Assembly (NCBI RefSeq): GCF_000740895.1
Contig: NC_025262.1
Coordinates: 550,001-614,000, forward strand
Reading direction: 5' to 3'
DNA length: 64,000 nt
DNA from: Theileria orientalis strain Shintoku
Lineage: Eukaryota; Apicomplexa; Aconoidasida; Piroplasmida; Theileriidae
The notes beneath the pieces were generated by a model. It did not search any database. It was not told the DNA's origin and was given only the letters and a program-made list of their open reading frames with translations. The position numbers and the translations under genes are program-made. The first letter of the stretch is position 1. Each line of letters opens with the position of its first letter. Shown here piece by piece: positions 22,401 through 34,438 of this stretch.

Positions 22401-22956
22401 CGAAGCTTAAGAAGTACAACGCGTGCTACAACATGCTCTTCAACAACCTGCAGAGAATATACCACTCAATCAACAACAAAAGCAGCTTCGACGAAAACAA
22501 GTGGTTTGAGGAGGACGAAGACGAGGAGGAGGAGGACCTGCTGGCGGAGAAACGTAAGATGGACCAGGACGCAATGCTCGAAGATAACCTGATAAGCGTG
22601 TACACGGCGACCGGCGCAAACTTACTCTACGAGGATTCGCCGAGCGACAAATGGGTAATAAACAAGAAGATTAAGATAACTCCAAGTAAGTGAGGACAAG
22701 GCAGTTTTAAGTGCACAGTCGTTTTAGTGTATTGGTAGCAATACTTAGTATTTAACAGTTTTTTAATTATTACAAATAGGCATTAATAATAACCTGATGG
22801 AAGGCGGGATTAATAAAAAAATCACAGTCAAGCTCAAAAACAAAGGTTCGTTGGTACACATTGTTGATTGATGCCCGTTTATAAAATATTGTAGACGATC
22901 GGTCGATTGCGGATGAGTTTTTGTTGGACGCACAGGACGTTGACACTATAAACTAA
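19404..22956 (+). CDS. PPP4R3: Protein phosphatase 4 regulatory subunit 3 (PSY2/SMEK/PP4R3)
   Basis: Targets PP4 in the DNA-damage response and cell-cycle control. The N-terminal EVH1/Ran-binding-like domain starts at CRRVKLYEISSSN and continues DNWLDKGTGFCYFDGDLESK, then SIIIWQESGDLRLFRALSFQ, closely following the SMEK pattern. The middle is the armadillo-like SMK-1 domain in the exon 20578-21961 (TFYQLIHANYRINYLKDVIL, SNYMAALFLRELLLTTRSSN). A hydrophilic insert (STTQKPSTEGERTPRLASEG) interrupts the repeats. Translation resumes after a roughly 235-nt intron at 22197 (LVNKHIIRYNILRYILWILM). The C-terminus is acidic then basic (KWFEEDEDEEEEDLLAEKRK). The start is the first ATG (MADDDKLTQ). The SMK-1 exon is much GC-richer than the flanking exons. 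Confidence 0.9.
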
Positions 22957-22996
22957 CAGTTAATATATTTTTAAATTTATATGGATGTAAATAATT

Positions 22997-23825
22997 ATGG
23001 AAGGGCGGTGTTTTACACGTGTGTTTGTAAATAAGGGGTGTTCGTACAGAACAAGGATTAAGTTCGTGAAACCTGACCACGACGATTCCATTCAGGACTG
23101 CACAGTGGGAAAAGACGATTTTTTAGAGGAAATCAGCGTAATTGATGGATTTGTTGAATTAACGGGCATAGATAGTCATAAAATAAGGTCACTTTTATCG
23201 GGAGATACACATATTTCTGACATTCCTGAACTTGACTACACAGTGAGTCCTTCCTCAATAATTGACCATATAGAATGTTCTCGAGCAAAAGACTAGACTC
23301 GTTATCGATGGGTGTTACTTTTACACTTTACAGAACGGGTAATTGTCCATATATGTTAAAAATATTCAGAGTTGTTGTGTTTGGACTTGATCGGTCACAT
23401 GAAATCATCGAATCGATTAGTAACGGCGCTCAAAAGGACGATATGAAGGTTGTGTACTCGGACAAGCTCCTCTCGAATATCTACACTGAGTCTAGAGCGA
23501 AGAGGAGGCGGAATCGGAGGTTTAAGCTATCGCACATTTGCTCAATAAGCACGAGTGGCAGCACCTATAAAGTTAAACTACCAGAGGAGCTTTCCAACTG
23601 TTCGTTTAAACTTGTATTTATCATTAATAGTTTTTTTAGTGGAGGTTATTGAAACGAATACTAGGCTAACTTCTGAGCCTGAGTTACTGTCCACCGAGGT
23701 ATTATTAAAACAGATGTAAACACGTTCATTAGGAGGGGTGGCTGCTTATATTGCTGGACAAGGACAAAACATTGTTTCACCGTAAATTGGCGCGGTCCAT
23801 AAAGCCAAACACTAAATGCAGTTAG
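22997..23825 (+). CDS. ABITRAM/FAM206A-like protein
   Basis: Four-exon model. The exon from MEGRCFTRVFVNKGCSYRTR ends before GTGAGTCC at about 23243. An exon with NVLEQKTRLVIDGCYFYTLQ follows, then one starting VVVFGLDRSHEIIES and ending LPEELSN, then LEVIETNTRLTSEPELLSTE joined to EGWLLILLDKDKTLFHRKL. The alternation of a 'LxIDGxxxxTLxxxVVxxGLDxSH' segment, an 'RRRxRxFKLSxICxIxxSG' segment and a final 'VIETNxxLxxEPELLxxxEGW' segment resembles ABITRAM, a small protein linked to actin and nuclear speckles in animals. The resemblance is pattern-level only. The joins are needed because the first open frame would otherwise stop at 23296. Confidence 0.5.
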
Positions 23826-23994
23826 CCGTGATTATACTCACTTTACACATATCTACATTGCAATACCTGCTTGTATCCACACTCGTATATATATATATAT
23901 ACAAGCCAATGTGATAAGAACAAGATGGTATATTTGATTAAACATGTGTATACATGTGTGGATACGTATATACATAATAGTATTAAAACACAAA

Positions 23995-26559
23995 TTAAAG
24001 CAGTGAAAATAGGGAGTTTGGTAGGCACATCTCGTAGTGCCTCTTGAACTTCCTATATATCTTATTGTCTTTTGACAGGCGGTGTACGTTGCTAAAATTC
24101 ATAATTTTAGTGAATTCGTCCTTGTTCTGTTCGTTTATAATGTCGTTTGCGATAATCTGCACCTCCATTGCCTCCATTGCGATTATTCTCTGCACACACG
24201 TGTACAGTGTGTAAAAAACCATCAACGCTATATCTACCAGGAATAGGGTGGAGATCAACTTAAGGCTTCCTCCCCGGGTAAACGTCAACAAGAGGCAGAA
24301 CAATCTAACGAAGATTGTTGTTACAAGCCTCCTCCTGTGATAGTAAAACAGACCATAGTGAAGCCTCGAAGCCTTTATTAAGTTTGGTCCGACTAGCAGA
24401 GTGTAACTAGAATAGGCTGAGCACATCTCCTTACAGTTTATCAAAAGCACGAATGAGGATAGGTTGACAACACAAATCTCGTCATTGTTAGCCAAATCTA
24501 AATTATTATTATTATTAGTAGTAGTAGTAGTGTTATTATCAGCGCTAATATCGTTATTGTTAGAGGTAACCGTATACACACCTACACAGTTATCTAAGTA
24601 AATAAATCAAATGCTTACACTGTGACATGTCCTGAACGTTCTTCTTAAACAGTATGTTTTCGTGCAACTTGAGTTTATTGTGGTTAAATGTGGATGGGTT
24701 TATGTAGTATATGTTCTTCTTGCCCAGAAATACGCACAGCAATGGGTACAGGTTAATCAACAAATCGACGAACTAAATGTAATTATTGTTATTATTATAA
24801 ACAGTGGTGATAAAAATTGGATACTGTTTTAGTGTAACTAGTCATTTGATTATAGCTGTACCGGTTTAAATGAAAATATTACAAATATGTAATATATTGG
24901 CTTCCCTAGTGAATTTGAGGCCAACATCTCCAGCAGCTTGAACGAGTCAATGTAGAAGCATACCACCATTAATGAGTATACGAAAGAACTCAGCCTTATG
25001 AATATTGATACTGAAAGCAAAAGCGCTTCTATCATCGGTCCCATGATGGACCATATGAGGAATATGAGTATGCACGATGCCATCAAGACCTCAAAGCATG
25101 TAAAAAAGAGCTTGTGGCTTGACGAAGTGAACACTGATTGCAGGTTCTCAAACCTCAGCAATTCGATCCCATAAGAAATGTAGTCCTTCTGTTTAATGTT
25201 AGTTTATTGATAAACTTAATTAATAAATAGACTCTAACCTGCACTATTTTAACCAATATGAACGTTAGTATGAACTTAGATGCTGAGAATATAAACACTG
25301 GAAGCGACAACAGAGTGTTTGACCAGTTTGAAAACGATAGATTATTGTCGAGGTAGTGCGTCAGTTCACTTTTAATGTCAACATTGACCATGAAAAGCAT
25401 CTTTAGCAGTATCTCAGTTAGCTTTACTGACTTTATTTCATCCACATACCTGTGCGTCTCATTAGTCTGGTTAAGCAAAGTCTTTATATCTATACGAGTT
25501 ACTAATGTGACTTACTTCTTCACTATGATCTTGGCAGTTTGGTTATTTATGTCCGAAACCGTAAGGTCTTGAGGCGTCTCACTCAAAGTACTCTTGTTTA
25601 AATTTCCAGAAGTCTCAAGTGATCTAATTGCTGTTGAGGTCTGTCTTATTCGTGTTATTTGGAGCAGCAGGAAGCACAGATTTTTCAGCATAAAGGGTCC
25701 AAATGCTAAATGTGTCCATTAATATATAACAAAGTGGTTTAACCATACCTGAATAGTGTACTCTCGACTGCCACGAGTATATCCTTATAAACAAAAACGG
25801 CAGATCCACAAAGAATATTCCAACTATTGCTGCAAACTTCCGACAAAAGTATATGTCATTTGCAGTGCTCGTCTTCGAGTTTTTATTAGTTTTAGCTTTC
25901 GACGCTCCACTCATACACGGGAAACTGTATCCGTGCAAAAATATTGGCGTCGCTAGAAACACTCCGCAGAATATTTTGTAGAAGTAAAACGTGTTTATCA
26001 TTGAGTTGTAATCAATTGAGAACTTGTGGAATATGTCAATTATGTCCAGGAAGTCGAACACTACGTGGATGATCATGTCGCTGTGGATAAGTCTTTCTGA
26101 CGAAATCATGTTCAATCCTCCGTAGAGGTGCACTCCTGTGTTAAATGCCAAAATTGCGTACAGTGTCGGGGTTATGAATAGCAGTAGCATAATCTCTATT
26201 GACGACCCACCGACCGACTTTATTAGCACTCCCTTGGAGCGCGGTCTTTCTGGCAAAACCCAGAAGAAGATCACGAACGACTTTATTGTGAATATTCTCG
26301 TGTAGACCACCCAGCAGCTCGAGCCTTTGTGTCCCACCATTTTGGGCAAGCTCGATACTATCCACTTGAACAGGCAAACCGCGTCAAGAATGATAAGGTA
26401 CAGGCACCACTGTTGGCACATATACATGTAATGCATCAGTCCAACAATCTGCAATGTCAACAGGCCGATGTTTAGAAGGTACGACAGTGTTAACCATGAG
26501 ACTATTTCGTGCCTTTCCTTAAAAGTCTTATCTGTGAGCACCTTGCCGAGGAGATTCAT
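23995..26559 (-). CDS. Large polytopic membrane protein of unknown function
   Basis: Six exons or so, each join checked for phase. Exon 1 (26559 to about 25750) starts MNLLGKVLTDKTFKERHEIV and includes hydrophobic segments such as WLTLSYLLNIGLLTLQIVGL and IEIMLLLFITPTLYAILAF. Later exons give FGPFMLKNLCFLLLQI, an SLETSGNLNKSTLSETPQDL linker, SLPVFIFSASKFILTFILVK, CFEVLMASCILIFLIWSIMG and VRLFCLLLTFTRGGSLKLI. About ten to twelve TM helices with a basic C-terminus. A poly-Thr/poly-Asn run in the last exon is encoded by trinucleotide repeats. I recognise no family. It is AT-rich in codon choice. The upstream TTG at 26583 is not used as the start. Confidence 0.7.
24502..24531 (-). repeat. Coding trinucleotide microsatellite (Asn and Thr runs)
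   Basis: ATT repeated five times followed by AGT repeated five times on the plus strand, read on the minus strand as five Thr and then five Asn codons. It lies inside the last exon of the polytopic membrane protein, in a predicted hydrophilic loop, and is likely to vary in length between isolates. Confidence 0.85.
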
Positions 26560-27445
26560 TTTTTCGGCCAAAATTGCAAGCAAGCAACACCTGATGTTTA
26601 AGAAAGACTACAATTTAAAGACAAATGGCGTTTTTCCGTCATTGTGTATACACAATTCACGGAAATGTGTACATGTACGATAAGTGTGTAAATACGAACA
26701 TTAAAACTACAAATACTAAATTAAAATATTAAAATTGGTTATATCAATTATATAATACAATATAGTACAATATGTGTGAGTATTTTGAATTTTAAGATCC
26801 TGTGTGTTTCTTCGGTAGTGTTGGTGTGATGTTGTGTATATTAATTGATAATAAGGATAAATATGTACCATTAAGAATTTTACTTAATTTTTAAGTTTTA
26901 AATATGGGTTTAGTCCGTACGAATCGTGTATATTACACTACATATGTAAGACTTTGAAAGATACACACTTTCTAACCAATTTCACAAAAATAAATCATAT
27001 TAATGATGTGAATTTTCTATTTATTCTATATATTTTATTTTTTACTATTTAACCATAATTTTAAGCTAATTGAGCATTCTTCTTGTCCTAATAAACATGT
27101 GTTGAATACATATTTTTTTATTCACACATTGAGCAGCAGATTGTCAATATTTTCTCCAATAGCATCTTATAATTCTTTGCTTCTCTAATTTATGCTAATC
27201 CGACCCCAGATATAAAATGGCTATGTACGCCTTTAGTAACTTAGTTAATATTAATTAAATTGTACTTTTCTTTTTTTCTTACCAAATTCTCATCAGTATT
27301 TTTTATCATCACACAAGTATTTTATTTGCATTATATACATATTTAAATGTGTAATTAAATATTTTTTTAGACCATTACCACTTTTACCAAGATTCATCCA
27401 CCAAGTATTAAAAATCAATAATAAATCAAACAAAGATTATTAAAA
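26560..27445. other. Long divergent intergenic region
   Basis: 886 nt between divergent starts (polytopic membrane protein on -, cold-shock protein on +). Strongly AT-rich with long T-tracts near 27100 and 27265. A GC-containing element CGACCCCAGATATA lies at about 27203-27216; the same 14-mer recurs at about 1319 upstream of STI1. No ORF or RNA gene supported. Confidence 0.55.
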
Positions 27446-27778
27446 ATGGCTAGACTTAGTGGAACGTGCAAGTGGTTCAATTCAAAGAAGGGTTACGGCT
27501 TTATAACTCTCGATAGTGGCGAAGACGTGTTCGTACACCAATCCGAGATTTACGCCGACGGATTCAGGTCGTTAAGGGAAAACGAGAAGGTCGAGTTAGA
27601 AGTTGTTCTTGAAAATGATAGGAAGAAGGCCATTCACGTGACTGGACCTGACGGAGATTATGTAATGGGATCACAAAACGAATTGTTTAGGAGCAATCGT
27701 AATAGATATCAGGACTCGGAATCTTCAGCTATGTACAGAAATGACGATCGTGATTTCGATATGAATAGAAGGTATTAA
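27446..27778 (+). CDS. Cold-shock domain nucleic-acid-binding protein
   Basis: Single-exon 110-residue protein. Residues 3-70 form a cold-shock domain: [15 protein letters not shown] holds the RNP1 motif KGYGFI, and [10 protein letters not shown] the RNP2 motif VFVHQ. It continues [20 protein letters not shown] to VTGPDG. The C-terminal ~35 residues are a basic, Arg/Asn/Asp-rich tail ([14 protein letters not shown]), suited to RNA contact. Such proteins act as RNA chaperones or translational regulators. The long AT-rich leader upstream suggests an independent, possibly strong promoter. The start is supported by homology beginning within a few residues of the ATG. Confidence 0.95.
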   Translation: MARLSGTCKWFNSKKGYGFITLDSGEDVFVHQSEIYADGFRSLRENEKVELEVVLENDRKKAIHVTGPDGDYVMGSQNELFRSNRNRYQDSESSAMYRNDDRDFDMNRRY

Positions 27779-28085
27779 ACCTCGTTCAAATTAATCTGAT
27801 ACATATGACCATTAACGCACGCCTAGTTATATGCTTTTATTCAATAATAATGAACACTAATTTTTCAAGAATTCTTTTGAATTTGACATTATAACAAGTT
27901 AGATAAAAGAATTACTATAATATGTATTGGATAAAGTTTGGAAGAATAGGTATATTGTTCATAGGGTGGGGTTGAACTGGTGTGTTATAAAATACAAACG
28001 TAGCTTGGCTCAATCGGCATATGAATAAAAACCCCTCTGTTCCTTTTTCTTTTATATTTGTCTTTGTTTGTATTCTGTCACTAAA
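27779..28085. promoter_or_regulatory. Spacer / promoter region of ATP synthase alpha
   Basis: 307 nt between two same-strand genes. It contains a short GC-containing segment (about 27960-28030, with GGGTGGGGTTG and CTTGGCTCAATCGGC) and a pyrimidine tract before the ATG. No gene seen. Confidence 0.4.
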
Positions 28086-30092
<2,007 letters not shown>

Positions 30093-30100
30093 TAGTTTGT

Positions 30101-30154
30101 TTATGTGTATATGTGTATATATGTATGTATATATGTATATGTGTATGTATATCT
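30101..30154. repeat. TATGTG/TATA-type microsatellite downstream of ATP synthase alpha
   Basis: Imperfect repetition of TATGTGTA and TATGTATA units directly after the stop at 30092, between convergent genes. It is followed by a GTGTGTGTGTGTG run near 30186. Confidence 0.75.
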
Positions 30155-30202
30155 GTAAAGGGCGACGATATTAGAGTGGACTGTGTGTGTGTGTGTTAAA
30201 CG

Positions 30203-30776
30203 TCACTGAGCCAGGGCCTTGTTCTCCTGGTCCTTCTTTATCAGCGCTATCTTCTGCTTGGCAGCCTCGATGCGTCTGCGCTCGTTCTCAACCCATTCGT
30301 AACTCTCAGGCTTCATCACCTTAAAGGTGAGGAAGAAGGCGACGACGGCCCAAACAATGAGGCCAGAGGCTATGAAATGGATAATTTAAAGGCCATAATG
30401 GAATAGTATCTAATAAAGTGGTAGTTTATTGTGTAAAAAAAGTTAAAATAGGATACGATAGAAATTATAATGATAATTTAATGACTGGATGGTTACCTAT
30501 TAAATTGGCGTGCAGATGCGATGATATCAGAGGCCGTTTCCCGCCCGTAAACTTGAGAAAATCCGACCTTCTAATCGATTTTCGCTTTTCTCCTGATAGT
30601 ACTTCCTTATATATGTCCAGCTCGCTGACTTTGGGCATCTGATCGGTTATTTGATGCGGACGATCGTAGGTCACATCCCCAACAGCACGCCTGGAGGAAT
30701 AGAAGGACCTATTAGAGTTTATATATCTGTGTAAACGGTTGAACAATATATTGGCGTTAAAAATCAGGGGCTTCAT
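30203..30776 (-). CDS. Single-pass mitochondrial membrane protein, function unknown
   Basis: Two exons. Exon 1 (30776 to about 30497) gives MKPLIFNANILFNRLHRYIN and NRSFYSSRRAVGDVTYDRP, a basic presequence with an RRAVG-type cleavage region. The intron runs to CATTTCATAG. Exon 2 encodes the helix ASGLIVWAVVAFFLTFKVM, then PESYEWVENERRRIEAAKQK and KKDQENKALAQ. Total about 150 residues, one TM and a charged matrix or intermembrane tail: the layout of small supernumerary respiratory-chain or ATP-synthase subunits, though I cannot name a family. Its start codon lies inside the last codons of VPS45 (20-nt same-strand overlap in another frame). Its 3' end faces the ATP synthase alpha gene. Confidence 0.75.
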
Positions 30777-32694
30777 AGTTTAAAAAGTCTGCCATAAATG
30801 ATCTCGAGTTGTGTATGTATGATCCGCCCAGTATTATAGGGATTCCAGTGGCGCGGCTCACGATGTTACAATCTCGTGCTTCTGCGTACGTGGCTCCTCC
30901 AACTATGAACACGATTGCCTAATACAGTGTTATTGTGGTTTTTATTGGTTTAATTGTTCCATGATTAATGGCCGTTAGCTAATGCTTACCGATGCTGGCT
31001 TATGTTTCAGGGTGTATCCCAAATCATACGCGCTAGGCATTGTGGCGTACAGTTCAACGTCCAGCTTACCTAAATCAATAAATTTTGTGCCATCTTAGTA
31101 CTGATTGTTAACCACATGTTACTAGTTATGTCCACACACTATTCTATACCTACACACGTTACCATGGATAAGTAAGCTCTACTTTAAGTTTTATGTTTTT
31201 CGTTTAAGTCGCTATCTTACCTTTGACTAGGTTGTAGCACGTTGAGTGTAGTTGCGATTTATACTGCAGGTACGGGCTCTGGCTCTCCAGGCTCACCTTG
31301 TTGAACTTGTCCTTCAGCGATGACAGCGTGAAGTCCTGGTTCGTCTTTGAGACTGGCCTGAATTTAGCGAGTTTCACGCACAGATCCACCAGGCCCACGT
31401 GCTGTTCCAGCTTATTCATCTTCAGGTAGTCCTTCACTCTGGCCACTTTGTTCGTGTCTCCCGGGTTCCTTAGGCAGAATATCAGGGCCACCCTCAGCTT
31501 CTCGTACGTCGGCGCCGTCTTGTCGTTCAGGAACTCCGCGAGCTCGTTGATTATGTTCCTCCTGTTCGTCGCTATGTCCTGCTCCAGTATCCCTGAGTCC
31601 AGCAGCTTGTTCTTCTGGATGTGCTTCGACAGCTCGTGCAGCACCTTCACGTGCCTCGTCGTGTCATTCAGCGTCTTCGACTGTGCCGGCAGCGACTCCA
31701 GAATCTTGTAAATGTCCGAGTTGGTCGGCTTGTTTTCGTTTATCAGCACGTTCAGGTCCGACTCGACGTCTGCGAACTCGTCGAACAGGTGTTTCCCGTA
31801 GAAGTCGTCGTTGATGCCCAGGATGTACTCCGTGTCCTCCAGCATCACCTTATTGTTGTTGATCTTCAGCATTTCGTGGATCATTGCTCTGTACGTCCAG
31901 TGGTTCATCAGCGGCGTGATGCAGTCTTCTCTCCGGTCGAGGATCAGCAGTACGCAGCCCGAGTGGTCTGCCGTCGGATTCTTCGAGTTGTAGTTGTTGT
32001 ACGACTGTATTATTGACTGCAGGTTCAGGTTGTTGTTGTTGAAGTCCGCCTGCAGCTTATTTGCTATTGTCTGCAGAATCGGATTGTTTCTTCTGTACAC
32101 TACTGTGGGTATTTGGTTAAGCATACAGCACACTGAGAACAGCGAGTTAACCATCTTCGACACGCTGAAGTCCAGCATCATGTTAACGTCATCCTTGTAC
32201 AGCGACTGCAGGTTTGCGATATTTAGTGTGAATAGGGACTCGTCTAGTACGTAAAAATCCACGAAATACTCGTATACTCCCTTGACTAGCTCCAGTGTGT
32301 CTGACTTCGCCATCAGCTCCAGCAGATCCTCCTTCACTTTGTTCGTGAAGTACACGTAGTACTCCTTAAAGTGCGGATTCTTAAGCTCTGATGAGATCTT
32401 ATTAAGGTTTTCCATGTTTGGCGATACTATGTACACTCCTTTCATGTACTTCAGGTTCGCGTCGACTGTCACATTCGGGTCAGGGTCAAATATCGTTCCG
32501 TCGTCTATGTTTAGCGTAAGCAACACTTCATTTTCCAGTAAATATGAGTGCGTATACACCAGCGATATTATTTTACTCGTTTCTGAGTCCAATATAAACA
32601 CTTTCATTCCCTTCACCTTTTCTACGATTGAAGCGAAATTCATCCGCATCAAACTGACTAAACTTTCAAAATCATATGGATTTTTTCCATCCAT
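30757..32694 (-). CDS. VPS45: VPS45, Sec1/Munc18-family SNARE regulator
   Basis: SM protein that works with Tlg2/syntaxin-16-type SNAREs in Golgi-endosome traffic; in apicomplexans VPS45 is linked to the trans-Golgi and secretory organelles. The main exon (32694 to about 31222) has the SM landmarks MKVFILDSETSKIISLVYTH, YYVYFTNKVKEDLLELMAK, LLILDRREDCITPLMNHWTY with Q-rich linkers before it, and FRPVSKTNQDFTLSSLKDKF. Two downstream exons give GKLDVELYATMPSAYDLGYT and AIVFIVGGATYAEARDCNIV, then TGIPIILGGSYIHNSRSF, the VPS45-type C-terminus. The CDS ends at 30757, 20 nt inside the next gene. About 570 residues, a normal length. Confidence 0.93.
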
Positions 32695-33313
32695 GGTTTC
32701 TATAATTGAGTTTAAAAAAATATCTTCTTATTAGATTATATCAAAATTGTTGCATATGTATAATAAACATGTGTAACAGACAAAATGATGAATAATTATA
32801 AATTAACGTAAAATATACTCAACAATAAATATTTAAAACACATTATACGATACAAATTTATCAATGAATAGTGATTATTACAATAAATAAATGTTGAGGT
32901 GTAATGAATGTGATGTTTATGAATCAAAGCAATTTAATCCAATATAACTATATATTTGGTATGAATATATTGTTTTGTGTTCAAAATTATTAATATTGTG
33001 TCTGTATCAATTCTCTATTTTTAATAATATATAAAATGGATATATATCCTTTAAATTTAAATTAATGATGTTTAGAAGTTATGACAATTACGTTTTAATG
33101 TGATAAAATATTGTCCTCATTGATATTTATTAATATTTGAACTTTGAATAAAATTATATACAATTTTAATTCTTTGACCCCTGCCCTATATTATAATTAA
33201 ATCTCACTTTTATAAATTATTTCATAATTCTTCCTTCTTTAGTTTTAGAGATTTAAAACTCCAATAAGTATCTAACGCAATATTTTTGGTTGAACTTATA
33301 TTGAATAATCGAA
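32695..33313. promoter_or_regulatory. Divergent intergenic region VPS45 / RPS30
   Basis: 619 nt, AT-rich, between divergent start codons. Near 33175 there is a GC-containing TTTGACCCCTGCCC element about 140 nt upstream of RPS30, similar in its GACCCC core to elements upstream of STI1 and of the cold-shock gene. No ORF supported. Confidence 0.45.
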
Positions 33314-33597
33314 ATGGGTATGTTTTTATTAATTTCATAGCTACTATTGTACCCGCCTTCTAGTTAATCTTCTTCGCCGATCAGAATTTATTTCCCTGAA
33401 TATATTTTTATTTTTCAGCTGTTAAGGTTCATGGATCGTTGGCTAGGGCTGGAAAGGTGAGGAACCACACTCCCAAGGTCGCAAAGCAGGAGAAGAAGAA
33501 GCCGCTTACCGGCCGCGCTAAGAAGAGGCAAACCTACAACAGGAGGTTCGCCAGCAGCGTTTCCGGCCGCAGACGTGGCCACAACGCCCAGGGCTAA
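33314..33597 (+). CDS. RPS30: 40S ribosomal protein S30 (eS30)
   Basis: Two exons split after the first base of codon 2 (ATG G|GTATGT ... TTTTCAG|CT), giving [20 protein letters not shown], then [20 protein letters not shown] and YNRRFASS, ending GHNAQG. This is the whole of eS30 at about 60 residues. It is made as a free protein, with no ubiquitin-like (FUBI) fusion upstream, unlike animal FAU. The micro-first-exon placing the intron directly behind the ATG is typical of ribosomal protein genes. The exon is GC-rich against AT-rich flanks, consistent with high expression. Confidence 0.96.
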
Positions 33598-33640
33598 ACG
33601 CTCACTAATTTGCTAACGAGTATGTGAATATGATACTAAC

Positions 33641-34000
33641 TTATTTATTGTTTACAATTTCTTTGTGTCGGTCCCTTTCGAGATCTAGAAGAGCTTTTGT
33701 CTTGTCCAGGTGCTTATTGTTTACCCTGTTGTACGTGTAAAGCGAGATTGTGGCGACGAGCAGCACCCAGAATTGGGGCGAGAGAAGCGACCAGTTCCTC
33801 TCGGGCACGAGCGTGTCCCAGAGCCTCTGGGACATCCGCGCGTTGCTCGCGTGATCCTTAGCCTCATCGTCTCGAGAGCCGCTTCCTTTGTTGTGTAAAT
33901 TGGTGGAAAAGGAGGACCTCTGAACGGAGCGTATGTGTGCGCGTATCATGGGATTCAGTGGATTTCCCATCCTAAAAAGCTGCAGCGTGACTCCCCTCAT
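33641..34000 (-). CDS. Small single-pass membrane protein, probably mitochondrial
   Basis: 119 residues without intron. The N-terminus (RMGNPLNPMIRAHIRSVQRS) is basic and amphipathic, like a mitochondrial presequence. A hydrophilic stretch rich in Ser/Asp follows, then MSQRLWDTLVPERNWSLLSP leads into one TM helix (FWVLLVATISLYTYN) and a charged C-terminal tail (DLERDRHKEIVNNK). No family recognised; layout as for a small respiratory-complex subunit. Translation may begin at the ATG at 34000 or the Met at 33970. The first ATG lies only 5 nt after the stop of the RAMP4-like gene upstream on the same strand. Confidence 0.75.
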   Translation of the reverse strand: MRGVTLQLFRMGNPLNPMIRAHIRSVQRSSFSTNLHNKGSGSRDDEAKDHASNARMSQRLWDTLVPERNWSLLSPQFWVLLVATISLYTYNRVNNKHLDKTKALLDLERDRHKEIVNNK

Positions 34001-34005
34001 GCTCT

Positions 34006-34286
34006 CTAAAACCTGAAGCGCGAGAATAATTTCTTCGACACCTTCATGTGCCTTTGCATCTCCACAAGACCTAAAAAGAATGATAGTAAATATTGCGAGC
34101 GAGTTGTGTGTTTTTAATCATGTTTCTGCTGTATCACGGCTTACCTGAAATGACCAGCAGGGCTAGGAAGAAATACATGAGATAGAGTGTTGTAGGCCTC
34201 TTTACGTCCTTGGTTTTGTTGCGCTCGACTACTGCCTTTGGGGGTGCCTCGTTCCTGGCCAAGTTTCTCCTTGATCTTGTTACCAT
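34006..34286 (-). CDS. RAMP4/SERP1-like small ER membrane protein
   Basis: Two exons: MVTRSRRNLARNEAPPKAVV continuing ERNKTKDVKRPTT, a TM helix LYLMYFFLALLVISG, a junction at the intron (G|GTAAGC ... TTTTTAG|GT), then LVEMQRHMKVSKKLF and the end SRFRF. About 70 residues: a basic N-terminus and one C-terminal TM, like RAMP4/SERP1, which associates with the Sec61 translocon and ribosome. Matching residues are few in so small a protein, so the assignment rests on size and topology. The extra basic tail after the TM is unusual for RAMP4, which normally ends just past the helix. Confidence 0.5.
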
Positions 34287-34438
34287 TGTCGTTAAATAGG
34301 CTGGGTGTGTGATCAAAGTTATAATTTACAGTATAACAAAGCTGATTAAAACTAATTGTTCAATGCATGGGGTGGTAATGAACGTTCATCCATTTATGCT
34401 TAAATTTATACACATATGCCATCCATCTACTTATTACA

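Noticed and set aside
25624..25750. Stop codon after NNTNKTDLNSN ending the first part of the polytopic protein as a separate 317-residue gene
   Set aside because: A GTATGG donor and a CATTTAG acceptor just upstream give an in-phase continuation with another hydrophobic segment; a separate shorter gene remains a minor alternative.
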